Below are positions 31,329 through 40,584 of a stretch of 64,000 nt of DNA, one piece after another (the stretch's first letter is position 1; the number at the start of each line of letters is the position of its first letter). The DNA is from Burkholderiaceae bacterium. GTDB lineage: Bacteria; Pseudomonadota; Gammaproteobacteria; Burkholderiales; Burkholderiaceae_E. The translations under genes were made by a program, and so were the position numbers. Under the pieces are notes generated by a model. The model was not told where the DNA came from, searched no databases, and saw only the letters and a program-made list of their open reading frames with translations. The stretch covers positions 62,001 through 126,000 of the forward strand of contig JAMLIS010000006.1 of the NCBI GenBank assembly GCA_023954015.1. The letters are read 5' to 3'.

Positions 31329-31405
31329 TGGGGAGTAGCCAAGTTGGTTAAGGCACCGGATTTTGATTCCGGCATGCGAGGGTTCGAATCCTTCCTCCCC
31401 AGCCA
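31329..31405 (+). tRNA. tRNA-Gln (anticodon UUG)
   Basis: A full cloverleaf can be drawn: acceptor TGGGGAG / CTCCCCA, anticodon stem CCGGA / TCCGG with loop TTTTGAT giving anticodon TTG (Gln, CAA), T-arm with GGTTCGAATCC, and an encoded 3' CCA at 31403-31405. The sequence closely resembles E. coli tRNA-Gln. It lies between ispE and prs, a conserved position in betaproteobacteria. Confidence 0.97.
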
Positions 31406-31429
31406 GATCCTTCACCCGGGAAACGCACC

Positions 31430-32410
31430 GTGCACGGCTTTCGCCGCAACGCCGACATCCTCGACCCCGACGGCTTGATGATCTTCACGGGCAACGCGAA
31501 CCCGCTGCTCGCCGCCGACGTCGCCCGCAACCTGTACATCAACCTCGGCAAGGCCACCGTCGGGCGCTTCTCCGACGGCGAGATCATGGTCGAGATCCTC
31601 GAGAACGTGCGTGGCAAGGACGTCTTCGTCGTGCAACCGACCTGCGCGCCGAGCAACGACACGCTGATGGAGGTGCTGGTCATGGTCGATGCGCTTCGCC
31701 GCGCTTCGGCCGGCCGCATCACGGCGGCGCTGCCCTATTTCGGCTACGCGCGCCAGGATCGCCGCGTGCGATCGATGCGCGTGGCGATCACCGCGAAGCT
31801 CGTCGCGAACATGCTGCAGACCGCCGGCATCGATCGACTGCTCACGATGGACCTGCACGCCGAGCAGATCCAGGGCTTCTTCGACGTCCCGGTGGACAAC
31901 GTCTACGCCGCACCGCTGCTGCTGGCCGACGTGCACAAGCAGCAGTTCCCCGACCTCATCGTCGTCTCGCCGGACGTCGGCGGCGTGGTGCGCGCGCGCG
32001 CGCTCGCCAAGCGCCTGGACTCCGACCTCGCGATCATCGACAAGCGGCGTCCGAAGGCGAACGTGGCCGAGGTGATGAACATCATCGGCGACGTGGAGGG
32101 CCGCACCTGCGTGATCATGGACGACATCGTCGACACCGCGAACACGCTGGTGAAGGCGGCGGCGGCGCTTAAGGAGCGGGGTGCGCGGCGGGTAGTCGCC
32201 TACTGTACGCACGCGGTGCTGTCGGGCGGGGCCGTCACGCGCATCGCCAATTCGGCGCTCGACGAATTGATCGTCACGGACACGATCCCGCTGTCGCCGG
32301 AGGCCGAAGCGTCGCCGCACATCCGCGTCTTGTCGTGCGCGCAATTGCTGGCGGAAACGATCCTGCGCATCAGCCGGGCCGATTCGGTGTCGTCGTTGTT
32401 CATGGACTGA
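31430..32410 (+). CDS. prs: Ribose-phosphate pyrophosphokinase (PRPP synthetase)
   Basis: Prs makes PRPP for nucleotide, His and Trp synthesis. The class I enzyme shows [38 protein letters not shown], the ATP-binding [21 protein letters not shown], and the PRPP loop [17 protein letters not shown]. The GTG at 31430 is preceded by GGGAAA at good spacing and adds an N-terminal leader of 16 residues before GLMIF; the ATG at 31478 is a shorter alternative. Length is 326 residues. Confidence 0.95.
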   Translation: MHGFRRNADILDPDGLMIFTGNANPLLAADVARNLYINLGKATVGRFSDGEIMVEILENVRGKDVFVVQPTCAPSNDTLMEVLVMVDALRRASAGRITAALPYFGYARQDRRVRSMRVAITAKLVANMLQTAGIDRLLTMDLHAEQIQGFFDVPVDNVYAAPLLLADVHKQQFPDLIVVSPDVGGVVRARALAKRLDSDLAIIDKRRPKANVAEVMNIIGDVEGRTCVIMDDIVDTANTLVKAAAALKERGARRVVAYCTHAVLSGGAVTRIANSALDELIVTDTIPLSPEAEASPHIRVLSCAQLLAETILRISRADSVSSLFMD

Positions 32411-32415
32411 ATGCC

Positions 32416-32487
32416 GTGAAGGGTCGCCCTTCACCCCCGTCCCGGCGCGGATGCGCCGGGACTCGACAAGCCGGCGCAACGCGCCGG
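32416..32487 (+). other. Three consecutive perfect hairpins between prs and rplY
   Basis: Hairpin 1: gtgaaggg / cccttcac, 8-bp stem, 3-base loop (32416-32434). Hairpin 2: 10-bp stem gtcccggcgc / gcgccgggac, loop ggat (32439-32462). Hairpin 3: ccggcgc / gcgccgg, loop aac (32471-32487). No T-tract follows any of them. They make up most of the 134-base gap before rplY and could be a structured leader or a processing region. Confidence 0.75.
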
Positions 32488-32544
32488 TGAACCCAGCTGC
32501 TCATCCTGGTCGCGGGTGGGCAGCGCAAGGAAGAGGAAGAAACG

Positions 32545-33180
32545 ATGAAAGTCGTTGCGAATGTTCGCAAGGAGCAGGGAACCGGTGCGAGCCGCCGCCT
32601 GCGCCGCGCCGGTCACGTGCCGGGAATCGTCTACGGCGGCAAGGGCGAAGCGGTTCCGGTCTCGCTCGAGCACAACCCGCTGTACCACGCGCTGCGCGTC
32701 GAGGCGTTCCACTCGTCGATCCTCGATCTCGAGATCGGCGACGAGCGTGCGCAGGTGCTGCTGCGCGACGTGCAGTGGCATCCGTACAAGCCGCAGGTGT
32801 TGCACGTCGACTTCCAGCGCGTTGCGGCCGACGAGAAGATCACCGTCAAGGTGCCGCTGCACTTCGTCAACGAGGAGAGCTCTCCGGCCGTGAAGCTGTC
32901 GGCCGGCATCATCGGACGCGTGATCACCGAGGTCGAGGTGAGCTGCCTGCCGGCCGCGCTGCCGAGCTTCATCGAAGTCGACCTGTCGCAACTCGAAGCG
33001 GGCAAGTCGGTGCACGTGAACGACATCGTCTTCCCGCAGGGCGTCACGCCGTTGCTGCCGGCGGGGGAGAACCCGGTCGTCGTCACGGTCACGATTCCCG
33101 GCGCTGCCGAGGAAGAACCTGCCGTCGCCCCGGCCGCGGCCGCTGCGCCTGCAGCTCCCGCTGCGCCCAGGAAGCCGTGA
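32545..33180 (+). CDS. rplY: 50S ribosomal protein L25/general stress protein Ctc
   Basis: bL25 binds 5S rRNA. This is the long, two-domain TL5/Ctc form (211 residues): an N-terminal L25 domain with [21 protein letters not shown] and a C-terminal beta domain with [23 protein letters not shown] and SIHV-like [15 protein letters not shown]. The end is an Ala/Pro-rich tail ending RKP. The start follows GGAAGAGGAAG. It lies between prs and pth as usual, but with an MFS gene inserted before pth. Confidence 0.95.
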   Translation: MKVVANVRKEQGTGASRRLRRAGHVPGIVYGGKGEAVPVSLEHNPLYHALRVEAFHSSILDLEIGDERAQVLLRDVQWHPYKPQVLHVDFQRVAADEKITVKVPLHFVNEESSPAVKLSAGIIGRVITEVEVSCLPAALPSFIEVDLSQLEAGKSVHVNDIVFPQGVTPLLPAGENPVVVTVTIPGAAEEEPAVAPAAAAAPAAPAAPRKP

Positions 33181-33249
33181 AGTCGCAGGGCGCAGCGAGC
33201 CGATCCTCGACCGAGCGCCCCTTCCGCGCGCCGCGCAGGCGCGCACACG

Positions 33250-33275
33250 AAGCCCGGGTCCGCCCCGGGCTTTTT
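33250..33275 (+). terminator. Intrinsic terminator after rplY
   Basis: Stem gcccggg / cccgggc (33252-33258 and 33264-33270), extendable by two A-T pairs, with a 5-base loop and followed by TTTTT from 33271. It would end the ispE/tRNA/prs/rplY transcript. Confidence 0.88.
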
Positions 33276-33295
33276 GTTTGCGCTTTCCGCGGCCC

Positions 33296-34561
33296 ATGAA
33301 TCCCGAAGCCGCCCGACTCTGGACCGCCCCTCGCTGGGCGCTGGCCGCGCTGCTGGCCGCGCTCGGCATGCTCGGCCCGTTCTCGATCGACACGTATCTG
33401 CCGGCCTTCTCCGGCATCGCGCGCGCCCTCGATGCGACGCCCGTGCAGATGCAGCAGACGCTGTCGGCGTACCTGTTCGGCTACGCGTTCATGAACATCT
33501 TCCACGGTGCGCTGGCCGACAGCTTCGGGCGCCGGCCGGTGGTCCTGTGGGGGATCGGCGTCTTCACCCTGGCATCGGTCGGCTGCGCGCTGTCGCCGTC
33601 GATAGGAGCGCTGGTCTTCTTCCGCGCGCTGCAGGGCTTGTCCACCGGCGCGGGCATCGTCGTCTCGCGCGCCGTGATCCGCGACATGTTCCCGCCCGAG
33701 GAAGCGCAGCGTGTGATGTCGCAGGTGACGATCTATTTCGGCGTGGCGCCGGCCGTGGCACCGATCATCGGCGGCTGGCTCTTCGTGCACGTGAACTGGC
33801 ACGGCATCTTCTGGTTCCTCGCGCTGGTCGGCCTGCTGCTGTGGACCGCCAACTGGCGATGGCTGCCGGAGACGCTGCATCCCACCCACCGACAGCCCTT
33901 CGAGATCCGCCACCTGCTTCGCGGCTATTACGAACTGCTGTCCGACCCGCGCTTCCTGCTGCTCGCGCTTGCCAGCGGCGTCCCGTTCAACGGGATGTTC
34001 CTCTACGTGCTGTCGGCGCCCGAGTTCCTCGGCACGCATCTCGGCCTGGGGCCCACCGAATTCTTCTGGTTCTTCATGCTCACGATCAGCGGAATCATGG
34101 CGGGCGCGTGGGTCAGCGGGCGATTCGCCGGCCGGGTACCGGCGCGCAGCCAGATCCGCTACGGTTTCATCGTGATGTTCATCGTCGCCGTGCTGAACCT
34201 CGTCGCGAACCTGCTGTTCGAACCCCACGCATGGTGGGCGCTTCCTCCGATCGCGCTGTTCGCGTTCGGCTGGGCACTGAACGTGCCGGCGGTCACGCTG
34301 ATGGTGCTCGACCTTTTTCCGTTGCGTCGCGGCATGTCGTCGTCGTTGCAGGCGGTCGTCGGCAGCGTCGCCAACGGAATCGTCGCCGGCGTCGTCGCTC
34401 CGCTCGTCATGCATTCGACGGTGGGGCTCGCGGCGACGTCGCTGGCGATGCTGTGCATCGGGCTCGGTGCGTGGCTGGCACTGCAGTATCGCTGGCCGTC
34501 GGTCGCGCGCGTCGCGAACGCTCCCGTGTCTACGGCGCCTCCGGTGCCCCCGGCGACATGA
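33296..34561 (+). CDS. MFS transporter, Bcr/CflA drug-resistance family
   Basis: A 421-residue, 12-helix major facilitator of the DHA1 Bcr/CflA group. Helix 1 contains [16 protein letters not shown], the family hallmark, loop 2-3 has the motif A sequence [14 protein letters not shown], and motif C lies in helix 5 near [16 protein letters not shown]. Members export drugs such as bicyclomycin or sulfonamides, but the substrate here is unknown. The ATG at 33296 comes 21 bases after the terminator; the stop overlaps the pth start. Confidence 0.9.
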   Translation: MNPEAARLWTAPRWALAALLAALGMLGPFSIDTYLPAFSGIARALDATPVQMQQTLSAYLFGYAFMNIFHGALADSFGRRPVVLWGIGVFTLASVGCALSPSIGALVFFRALQGLSTGAGIVVSRAVIRDMFPPEEAQRVMSQVTIYFGVAPAVAPIIGGWLFVHVNWHGIFWFLALVGLLLWTANWRWLPETLHPTHRQPFEIRHLLRGYYELLSDPRFLLLALASGVPFNGMFLYVLSAPEFLGTHLGLGPTEFFWFFMLTISGIMAGAWVSGRFAGRVPARSQIRYGFIVMFIVAVLNLVANLLFEPHAWWALPPIALFAFGWALNVPAVTLMVLDLFPLRRGMSSSLQAVVGSVANGIVAGVVAPLVMHSTVGLAATSLAMLCIGLGAWLALQYRWPSVARVANAPVSTAPPVPPAT

Positions 34562-35145
34562 GCATCATCCGACTGGTCGTCGGCCTGGGCAACCCCGGCC
34601 CCGAGCACGAGCACGATCGTCACAACGCCGGCTTCTGGTTCGTCGACGCGCTGGCGCGCTCGTCAGGCACCTCGCTCGCACGCGAGTCGAAGTTCTTCGG
34701 CGTCGTCGGGCGCGCTCGCATCGCAGGCGAAGCAGTGTTCCTGCTCGAGCCGTCGACGTGGATGAACCGCTCGGGGCAGGCGGTGGCCGCGCTTGCGAAC
34801 TTCTACCGGATCGCGCCGCCCGAAATTCTCGTCGTGCACGACGAGCTCGACCTGCTGCCCGGGCAGGCGAAGCTCAAGCGCGGCGGCGGGCACGCCGGCC
34901 ACAACGGCCTGCGCGACATCCAGGCGCGGCTCGGCAGCGCCGACTTCTGGCGCCTGCGCCTGGGCATCGGCCATCCGCGCACGCTGCAACTCGCGCAGGA
35001 CGTGGTCGACTTCGTGCTGCACAGGCCGAGCCGCGAACAGCGACAGCAGATCGACGACGCGATCACGCGCGCGCTCGACTGCCTGCCGCTGCTGGCGGCC
35101 GGCGATCCGGTGGCGGCAATGCAGCGGCTTCACACGCGCGGCTAG
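34558..35145 (+). CDS. pth: Peptidyl-tRNA hydrolase
   Basis: Pth recycles peptidyl-tRNA released from stalled ribosomes. The catalytic His is in [11 protein letters not shown]; other active-site residues are in [12 protein letters not shown] (Asn), [11 protein letters not shown] (Asp) and [12 protein letters not shown]. The 195-residue length is normal. The ATG at 34558 overlaps the MFS stop (ATGA), so it is likely translated from a promoter upstream of the MFS gene. Confidence 0.95.
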   Translation: MSIIRLVVGLGNPGPEHEHDRHNAGFWFVDALARSSGTSLARESKFFGVVGRARIAGEAVFLLEPSTWMNRSGQAVAALANFYRIAPPEILVVHDELDLLPGQAKLKRGGGHAGHNGLRDIQARLGSADFWRLRLGIGHPRTLQLAQDVVDFVLHRPSREQRQQIDDAITRALDCLPLLAAGDPVAAMQRLHTRG

Positions 35146-35267
35146 TCCGTGGCTGGCGCACGGCTGGCGCTGCCAGTACGCAGCTTGGCATTGCCCGAGT
35201 TCGCCCGGCTAGTACGCGATGCGGTGTTACCGGCCGTCCTGGCTGCCGATCCGAACGACTTTCGACG

Positions 35268-35837
35268 TCAGGGTCTCGGCTGCTTACCCGACTCCACCTC
35301 GGGTTGCAGGATCCGTCTTCGCACGCGCTGTTCCTCGGCCGGGCTGACAAGGCCTTCGTCCAGCAACTCCTGCAAAACCTGGAGCTGGCGCAGGCGACGT
35401 TGCGAAATGGTTTCGCTCGGCACCGGCGGTATGGGCGCAGTCGATCGCGCTGGCGATGACGGAACCGGCGGCATCTTAGGCTGCGCCGCGGTTGCGCCGC
35501 AGTCGAGACGCAGGTGCAGGCCCTGCTTCATGTCGGTCAGGGTCACCCGATGCCGCAGCGGTTCACAACCGGGATAGCGCAGGACGACCATGCCGTACAT
35601 GTCCGCTCGGGCATCCGCATAATTGTTCGGATAGATGTCGCGCTCGTCGATGGTCAGCGGCGTGACACCGGCCTTGCCACCGATCAGTTCGACTTCGGCG
35701 GCCGATGGCACCGATTCGATGCGAAGCGTACTGATTTTATTCGCTGCCTGCGCGAATGGACTGCCGGCGACTGCGAAGACGAGCACGGCGGTGCCGACAT
35801 AGGCCCGAAACAGGATCAGGCGCTCGACGCAGCGCAT
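35268..35837 (-). CDS. Small secreted protein with PEGA-like domain and SHOCT-like C-terminus
   Basis: A 189-residue protein with a signal peptide (FRAYVGTAVLVFAVAGSPFAQA, cleavage near residue 31). Residues about 37-110 resemble a PEGA-type surface domain (LRIESVPSAAEVELIGGKAGVTPLTI), with Cys pairs possible at C90 and C113. A Pro-rich linker leads to a C-terminal helix pair resembling SHOCT (LRQLQVLQELLDEGLVSPAEEQRVRRRIL). It starts one base after the stop of the porin-cytochrome gene, so the two are very probably co-expressed. Function is unknown. Confidence 0.75.
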   Translation of the reverse strand: MRCVERLILFRAYVGTAVLVFAVAGSPFAQAANKISTLRIESVPSAAEVELIGGKAGVTPLTIDERDIYPNNYADARADMYGMVVLRYPGCEPLRHRVTLTDMKQGLHLRLDCGATAAQPKMPPVPSSPARSTAPIPPVPSETISQRRLRQLQVLQELLDEGLVSPAEEQRVRRRILQPEVESGKQPRP

Positions 35838-35838
35838 T

Positions 35839-37155
35839 TCAGAACGCGGTATCGAAGCCGAACAGAATGTAGTTCTCGCGACTCAGGTGACCTGTGTAAT
35901 ACGCGCCCATGGGTCTGGTCTTGTTCAGGAAATCGAAGTTGACTTCGACGATACCCTTGACATTGCGCATGAAGTAATAGGACGCCGTCAGGCTGAGGCT
36001 ATTCATGGCGATGCCTTCGTAAACAGTGTCGGTGTGCGCGAGGTCGCCGGCATTGTCGTAATTGTAGAGAGCCGAAAAAGCCCACCGAGCATTGGGAATC
36101 CAGTCGACACCCGCGAATCCGCCACGCCAGCGGTATTTTCGTGTCGGATCGACGTCCAGGAATCCGTCCCAGGTATTCCACAGATACTGGGCGTACCAAT
36201 GCGTATCGTCCCCGATCTGGCCGGACGCATCGAGGCCGACGACGCGCTTGTCGGTTTTGCGCAGGCCCCGCACCGTGCCAGCCGGCCCGGTTGCGCTGCG
36301 CTGCTTCCCGGAGGCGGCAAACAACCCCACGCCGACCGATCCCAGGTCGGTGCCGAGTCGACCGAATACCGTCTTCGAGCTGTCATTGTCGAACATCCGG
36401 TCAGGACGAGCATAACCGGGGCTGTTGATGCCGAGGTTGTCGTTTATACCGTTGCCGTTGGTCAATCCGAGAGCGATGCTGAATGGTCCGACATCACGGT
36501 CGAACAGCACGCCACGGTCGTATGTGATTCCAGCCATGCGATACGCCATGAAGTCCTGGAATGGCAGGCGCACTTCACGTGGAAACATCAGGTCGGAGAG
36601 CTGGAATTGCCCGAGCATCATGCCGATACCGCTACCGAAGAGGTTCGCGTGGCGAAACCATGCATCCTCCACCAGGGTTACACCATTGCCACCCTTCTCG
36701 GCCAGGATCGCGTAGAAATAGTAGGTGATGTTTTCACTTAACGGCGCGCTCGACAGAAGCTTGATCAAGTACGGCGACTGGAAGTCGGTCGCCGAATACT
36801 CGCTCGCACCGGTAACCGGATCGATGGCCTTGCCCTCGCGTGCCTGCACGTAAGCCTGGGCACGTACGGCGAACGGGGGGTACGCCGGCAAGGCGAGGTC
36901 GTCGTCGCCGATCTCGGCAGCGGTTTCTTTCCAGTTCGGCATGCGCATGTTGTTCTTGGCAAAGTGCTCGCCGAACTTGTTCAGACGCGGGAACGCCGAA
37001 TGACACGCAGCGCAGCTCAGGTTATAGCGGCGCGCGAACTCGGGCATCGCCACCGCATTCTGCGTCGGCAACAATAATAATGATACGCAATACGACAGGA
37101 ACGCGACTGCAGTAGCCAACCGCAGAAGCGTAGGGGCGACGATTCGTTGCATCAT
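35839..37155 (-). CDS. Outer-membrane porin fused to an N-terminal c-type haem motif (Cyc2-like porin-cytochrome)
   Basis: A 438-residue protein with a signal peptide (to about residue 36), then a short periplasmic-type segment MPEFARRYNLSCAACHSAFP with one CxxCH haem site (Cys48, Cys51, His52), followed by about 370 residues rich in alternating aromatic/polar strands and ending in Phe, as outer-membrane barrels do. This architecture resembles Cyc2, whose N-terminus has a similar PxFARQTGxxCxxCH motif, though that exact motif is not kept here. SD GGGAGGG lies seven bases before the ATG at 37155. A candidate -10 TATAGA is at 37215-37220. An electron-transfer role is inferred. Confidence 0.8.
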   Translation of the reverse strand: MMQRIVAPTLLRLATAVAFLSYCVSLLLLPTQNAVAMPEFARRYNLSCAACHSAFPRLNKFGEHFAKNNMRMPNWKETAAEIGDDDLALPAYPPFAVRAQAYVQAREGKAIDPVTGASEYSATDFQSPYLIKLLSSAPLSENITYYFYAILAEKGGNGVTLVEDAWFRHANLFGSGIGMMLGQFQLSDLMFPREVRLPFQDFMAYRMAGITYDRGVLFDRDVGPFSIALGLTNGNGINDNLGINSPGYARPDRMFDNDSSKTVFGRLGTDLGSVGVGLFAASGKQRSATGPAGTVRGLRKTDKRVVGLDASGQIGDDTHWYAQYLWNTWDGFLDVDPTRKYRWRGGFAGVDWIPNARWAFSALYNYDNAGDLAHTDTVYEGIAMNSLSLTASYYFMRNVKGIVEVNFDFLNKTRPMGAYYTGHLSRENYILFGFDTAF

Positions 37156-37582
37156 TTGGCTACCCTCCCAACTCTGGTTGGAACCCTGCCGGCGAACGTC
37201 GACGATCTTCGGACTCTATAGCGACCGCCGGTGTTTTTCCAGTTAGCCGCGTTCGCCTATGGCGTGGCCTCCGACCGCGAACTCGATCGTCCCTTCCGCG
37301 AATTTCAATGTCGATTCGGATGCCACGAATCGCGCACATGGTTGCATTCGATGCGCAGCCTTCGCGGGATCGCCGAATCACGGCGGGCCGACGCCTGCTC
37401 CGGCAAGCGCGCGGCGGCACGTTGTCCTGGGTTGTGTCCGATGTCCATCGCAGTCGGGTGCAGTCGCGAGAAGTGCAACACGTGGCGTACCGCGCCGGTA
37501 ATCGGCACGCAGCATCGCGCTCCGGCACGACGCGGTGTTGCTCGATGCCGCAGAATGCCGGATTCCCAACGCACCGCTCATC
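37156..37582. other. Gene-free intergenic region between the porin-cytochrome and SET genes
   Basis: No reading frame here resembles a protein I recognise on either strand. The region must hold the promoter for the minus-strand porin-cytochrome (candidate -10 TATAGA, minus strand, 37215-37220, and SD at 37163-37169) and for the plus-strand SET gene. No terminal inverted repeats or transposase remnant were seen. Confidence 0.6.
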
Positions 37583-38065
37583 ATGCCCGCCCGCATCGTC
37601 ACGCACCGCTCGCAGATCCACGGCAACGGCGTCTTCGCCGCCCGCGACCTTCCGAAAGGCGCCCGCCTGATCCAGTACAAGGGGCAACTGCTCACGCACG
37701 AACAGAGCGACCGGATGTATCCCGACAGCGCCGACACCGGGCACACCTTTCTTTTCGTGCTCAACGACGACTGGGTTCTCGACGCGAACCTCGAAGGCAA
37801 CAGCGCTCGCTGGATCAACCACAGCTGCGATCCGAACTGCGAGGCGGTGCTGGTCGAGAACGGCAACGGCGATTCGCGCCGCGATCGCGTCTACATCGAG
37901 GCGATCCGCGACATCGCCCGCGGCGAGGAGCTGACGTACAACTACGGAATCGTGCTCGAGGTGCCGCACACGCCGGCGATGAAGAAGATCTGGGCGTGCC
38001 GCTGCGGCGCGCCGAACTGCACCGGGACGATCCTGCAGCCGAAGCGCAAGAAGAAAAGCGCGTAG
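37583..38065 (+). CDS. SET-domain protein (putative lysine methyltransferase)
   Basis: A 160-residue minimal SET protein. It shows the SET-N segment GNGVFAARDLPKGARLIQYKG, the SAM-binding/knot motif WINHSCDPNCEAV, the catalytic Tyr in GEELTYNYG and a post-SET zinc cluster WACRCGAPNCTG. All are characteristic of SAM-dependent protein-lysine methyltransferases, which in bacteria have few known targets. The ATG at 37583 (MPARIVTHRSQIHG) is chosen because it precedes the domain directly; a start at 37535 is possible. The C-terminus is Lys-rich (PKRKKKSA). Confidence 0.88.
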   Translation: MPARIVTHRSQIHGNGVFAARDLPKGARLIQYKGQLLTHEQSDRMYPDSADTGHTFLFVLNDDWVLDANLEGNSARWINHSCDPNCEAVLVENGNGDSRRDRVYIEAIRDIARGEELTYNYGIVLEVPHTPAMKKIWACRCGAPNCTGTILQPKRKKKSA

Positions 38066-38138
38066 ATCAGCGCCCGCGCAGCCAGGGCAGCGAGATCAGG
38101 CGGCTCGGCTCGACCGCGTCGCCGGGTTCATCGCCGCC

Positions 38139-39095
38139 TCATCGCTCGTTGGCGATGCCCGCCGGTACGTGCCCGGTCGGGCCGAAGCGCGCGGCAGACT
38201 CGCAATGGCCCGTCTGGTCGTCGAAGAAGAAGTCGGGCTCGAATTCGTGCAGGAACGGCCCCTTGCCGAGGCCGCCGAGGAACATCGCCTCGTCGACCTC
38301 GATGCCCCAGTCCATCAGCGTGCGGATCGCGCGCTCGTGCGCGGGCGCGCTGCGCGCCGTCACCAGCGCGGTGCGGATGCGCACCGGCGCGCGACCCGGC
38401 GTACGCAGACCTTCGCCGAGCTCGCCGTCCGACGGCGCGTCCTCGCGTTGCAATCGATGCAGGGCTTCGAGCAGCGGCTTGAACGGGCCGGGCGGCAGCG
38501 GCCGCGCAGCGTGCTCGCTCTCGTGACGATGGAAAGCCTCGAGGCCGCCCTGCTGGAACACGCGCTCGGACTCGTCGGAGAACAGCACGGCGTCGCCGTC
38601 GAAAGCGATGCGGATCTCGTCGGGATGCGATTCGGACGCGAGCACCGACTGCGGAAAGACACGGGCGGCGGGAATGCCGGCCGCCAGCGCGGCGGCGACG
38701 TCGTCGGCGTTGGCCGACAGGAAAAGGTTCGCCTTCAGCGGAGCCAGGTAGCGCCACGGCGAGCGACCGCGCGTGAACACGCCGCGTTCGAGCCGAAGGC
38801 CGGCCTGGCGCGCCGAGCGGAAGACGCGCAGCCCGCTCACCGGATCGTTGCGCGAGACGACGACGACCTCGATGCGGCGCTGCGCCTCGGGACGGTCGGG
38901 CGGGTCGAAGCGCAGCAGCTTGCGCACGAGCGCGCCGGCGACGCCGGGACGGGCGCAGGCGTCGAGCCGCTCGCGCTGCAGCGCCATGTACGCCGCGTCG
39001 TCGTCGCGCTCGAAGACGAGGTTCTCTTCCTCGAAATCGAAGACGGCGCGCGACGAGATGGCGACCACGAGCTTTCCTTCGAGCGTGCCGGGCAT
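38139..39095 (-). CDS. 5'-nucleotidase (PF06189-type)
   Basis: A 318-residue cytosolic protein of the bacterial 5'-nucleotidase family (PF06189), related to eukaryotic cN-I. Landmarks are KLVVAISSRAVFDFEEEN at the N-terminus, VVVVSRNDPVSGLRVF, RGRSPWRYLAPLKANLFLSAN, IAFDGDAVLFSDESERVF with the HAD-like Asp pair and MFLGGLGKGPFL. It would dephosphorylate nucleoside monophosphates. It is divergent from ychF, with 276 bases between them. Confidence 0.87.
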   Translation of the reverse strand: MPGTLEGKLVVAISSRAVFDFEEENLVFERDDDAAYMALQRERLDACARPGVAGALVRKLLRFDPPDRPEAQRRIEVVVVSRNDPVSGLRVFRSARQAGLRLERGVFTRGRSPWRYLAPLKANLFLSANADDVAAALAAGIPAARVFPQSVLASESHPDEIRIAFDGDAVLFSDESERVFQQGGLEAFHRHESEHAARPLPPGPFKPLLEALHRLQREDAPSDGELGEGLRTPGRAPVRIRTALVTARSAPAHERAIRTLMDWGIEVDEAMFLGGLGKGPFLHEFEPDFFFDDQTGHCESAARFGPTGHVPAGIANER

Positions 39096-39371
39096 GGACG
39101 CACAGCGTAGTCAGCGACCGGCGGCGATGCAAATCGCGCGGGCGATGCGCGCCGGATCGGGTGAGAAAGTCGGCTGCGAGAGCCGGGTGCGCGAATCGGA
39201 TGCTCCAATCGGGTGCTCGATACGCGCCGGTTAGAATGGCGAGCGCGCCGCGACACGTTCCGACAGGGGCCGCGACGCGGCGCGCACCCCTGATTCGCGC
39301 GGCTCCGCGCCGCGCGACGCGCGTCGAAACGCCCTCTCCGCGCTTCTCCCGACACCTCGAGGATTTTCCGC

Positions 39372-40466
39372 ATGAGCCTTCGCTGCGGCATCGTCGGCCT
39401 GCCGAACGTCGGCAAGTCGACGCTCTTCAACGCGCTGACCAGGGCCGGCATCGCCGCCGAGAACTACCCGTTCTGCACGATCGAGCCGAACGTCGGCATC
39501 GTCGAGGTGCCCGACCCGCGCCTGGCCGTCCTGTCGGAGATCGTGAAGCCGCAGCGCACGGTGCCGGCGGTGATGGAGTTCGTCGACATCGCGGGCCTCG
39601 TCGAAGGCGCCTCGAAGGGCGAAGGGCTGGGCAACCAGTTCCTCGCGCACATTCGCGAGACCGACGCGATCGCGCACGTCGTGCGCTGTTTCGAGGACCC
39701 CAACGTCGTGCACGTGAGCGGCCGCATCGATCCGCTGCACGACATCGAGATCATCGACACCGAGCTGGCGCTGGCCGATCTCGCCACCGTCGACAAGGCG
39801 CTGGCGCGCTGGTCGAAGGTCGCGCGTGCCGGCGGCGACAAGGAGGCGGCACGCCTGGTCTCGGTGCTGGAGAAGTGCCACGCCGCGCTCGACCAGGCGC
39901 GACCGGTGCGCTCGCTGGACCTCTACGAAGAGGAGAAGGCGCTGATCCGGCCGCTCTTCCTGCTGACCGCCAAGCCGACGATGTACATCGCCAACGTGCG
40001 CGAGGACGGCTTCGCGAACAACCCTCATCTGCAGGCCGTGCGCGCACGCGCCGAAGCCGAGAAGTCGGTGGTCGTGCCGGTGTGCGCGGCGATCGAAGCC
40101 GAGATCGCCGACATGCCCGACGAGGACAAGGCGGTGTTCCTCGCCGACATGGGAATGAGCGAGCCGGGGCTGGACCGCGTGATCCGCGCCGCGTTCACGC
40201 TGCTCGGGCTGCAGACCTATTTCACCGCCGGCGTCAAGGAAGTGCGCGCGTGGACGGTGCGCGTCGGCGCCACGGCGCCGCAGGCGGCAGCGGTGATCCA
40301 CACGGATTTCGAGCGCGGCTTCATCCGTGCCGAGACGATCGCCTACGACGATTTCGTCGCCTGCGGCGGCGAAGGGGGAGCGAAGGAGAAGGGAAAGATG
40401 CGGCTGGAGGGCAAGGACTACGTCGTGCGCGACGGGGACGTCATGCACTTCCGGTTCAACGTGTGA
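39372..40466 (+). CDS. ychF: Redox-regulated ribosome-associated ATPase YchF (OLA1 family)
   Basis: A 364-residue Obg-family P-loop protein with ATPase preference. G1 is [16 protein letters not shown]3 [21 protein letters not shown], and the G4 position reads NVRE in place of NKxD, the signature change of YchF for ATP use. A coiled-coil insertion and the C-terminal TGS domain ([17 protein letters not shown], ending MHFRFNV) complete it. The full family length is present. It is usually next to pth; here the accessory block 35,146-39,371 separates them. Confidence 0.96.
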   Translation: MSLRCGIVGLPNVGKSTLFNALTRAGIAAENYPFCTIEPNVGIVEVPDPRLAVLSEIVKPQRTVPAVMEFVDIAGLVEGASKGEGLGNQFLAHIRETDAIAHVVRCFEDPNVVHVSGRIDPLHDIEIIDTELALADLATVDKALARWSKVARAGGDKEAARLVSVLEKCHAALDQARPVRSLDLYEEEKALIRPLFLLTAKPTMYIANVREDGFANNPHLQAVRARAEAEKSVVVPVCAAIEAEIADMPDEDKAVFLADMGMSEPGLDRVIRAAFTLLGLQTYFTAGVKEVRAWTVRVGATAPQAAAVIHTDFERGFIRAETIAYDDFVACGGEGGAKEKGKMRLEGKDYVVRDGDVMHFRFNV

Positions 40467-40584
40467 GAGAAGGTTTCGATCGACGGAACCCTTGATCCCG
40501 TTCAGCTTCGATTCATCGCGCGCGCGCTAGCCTCGGCTTCGTCAGCGGTCGATCGGCCGCACCCGAATACCTGGTCGCCCGCAA

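Noticed and set aside
32416..32487. Intrinsic terminator after prs
   Set aside because: None of the three hairpins is followed by a T-run; reported as a structured region instead.
35146..37582. Insertion sequence or prophage remnant behind the accessory block
   Set aside because: No transposase, integrase, terminal inverted repeat or target-site duplication could be found at either edge.
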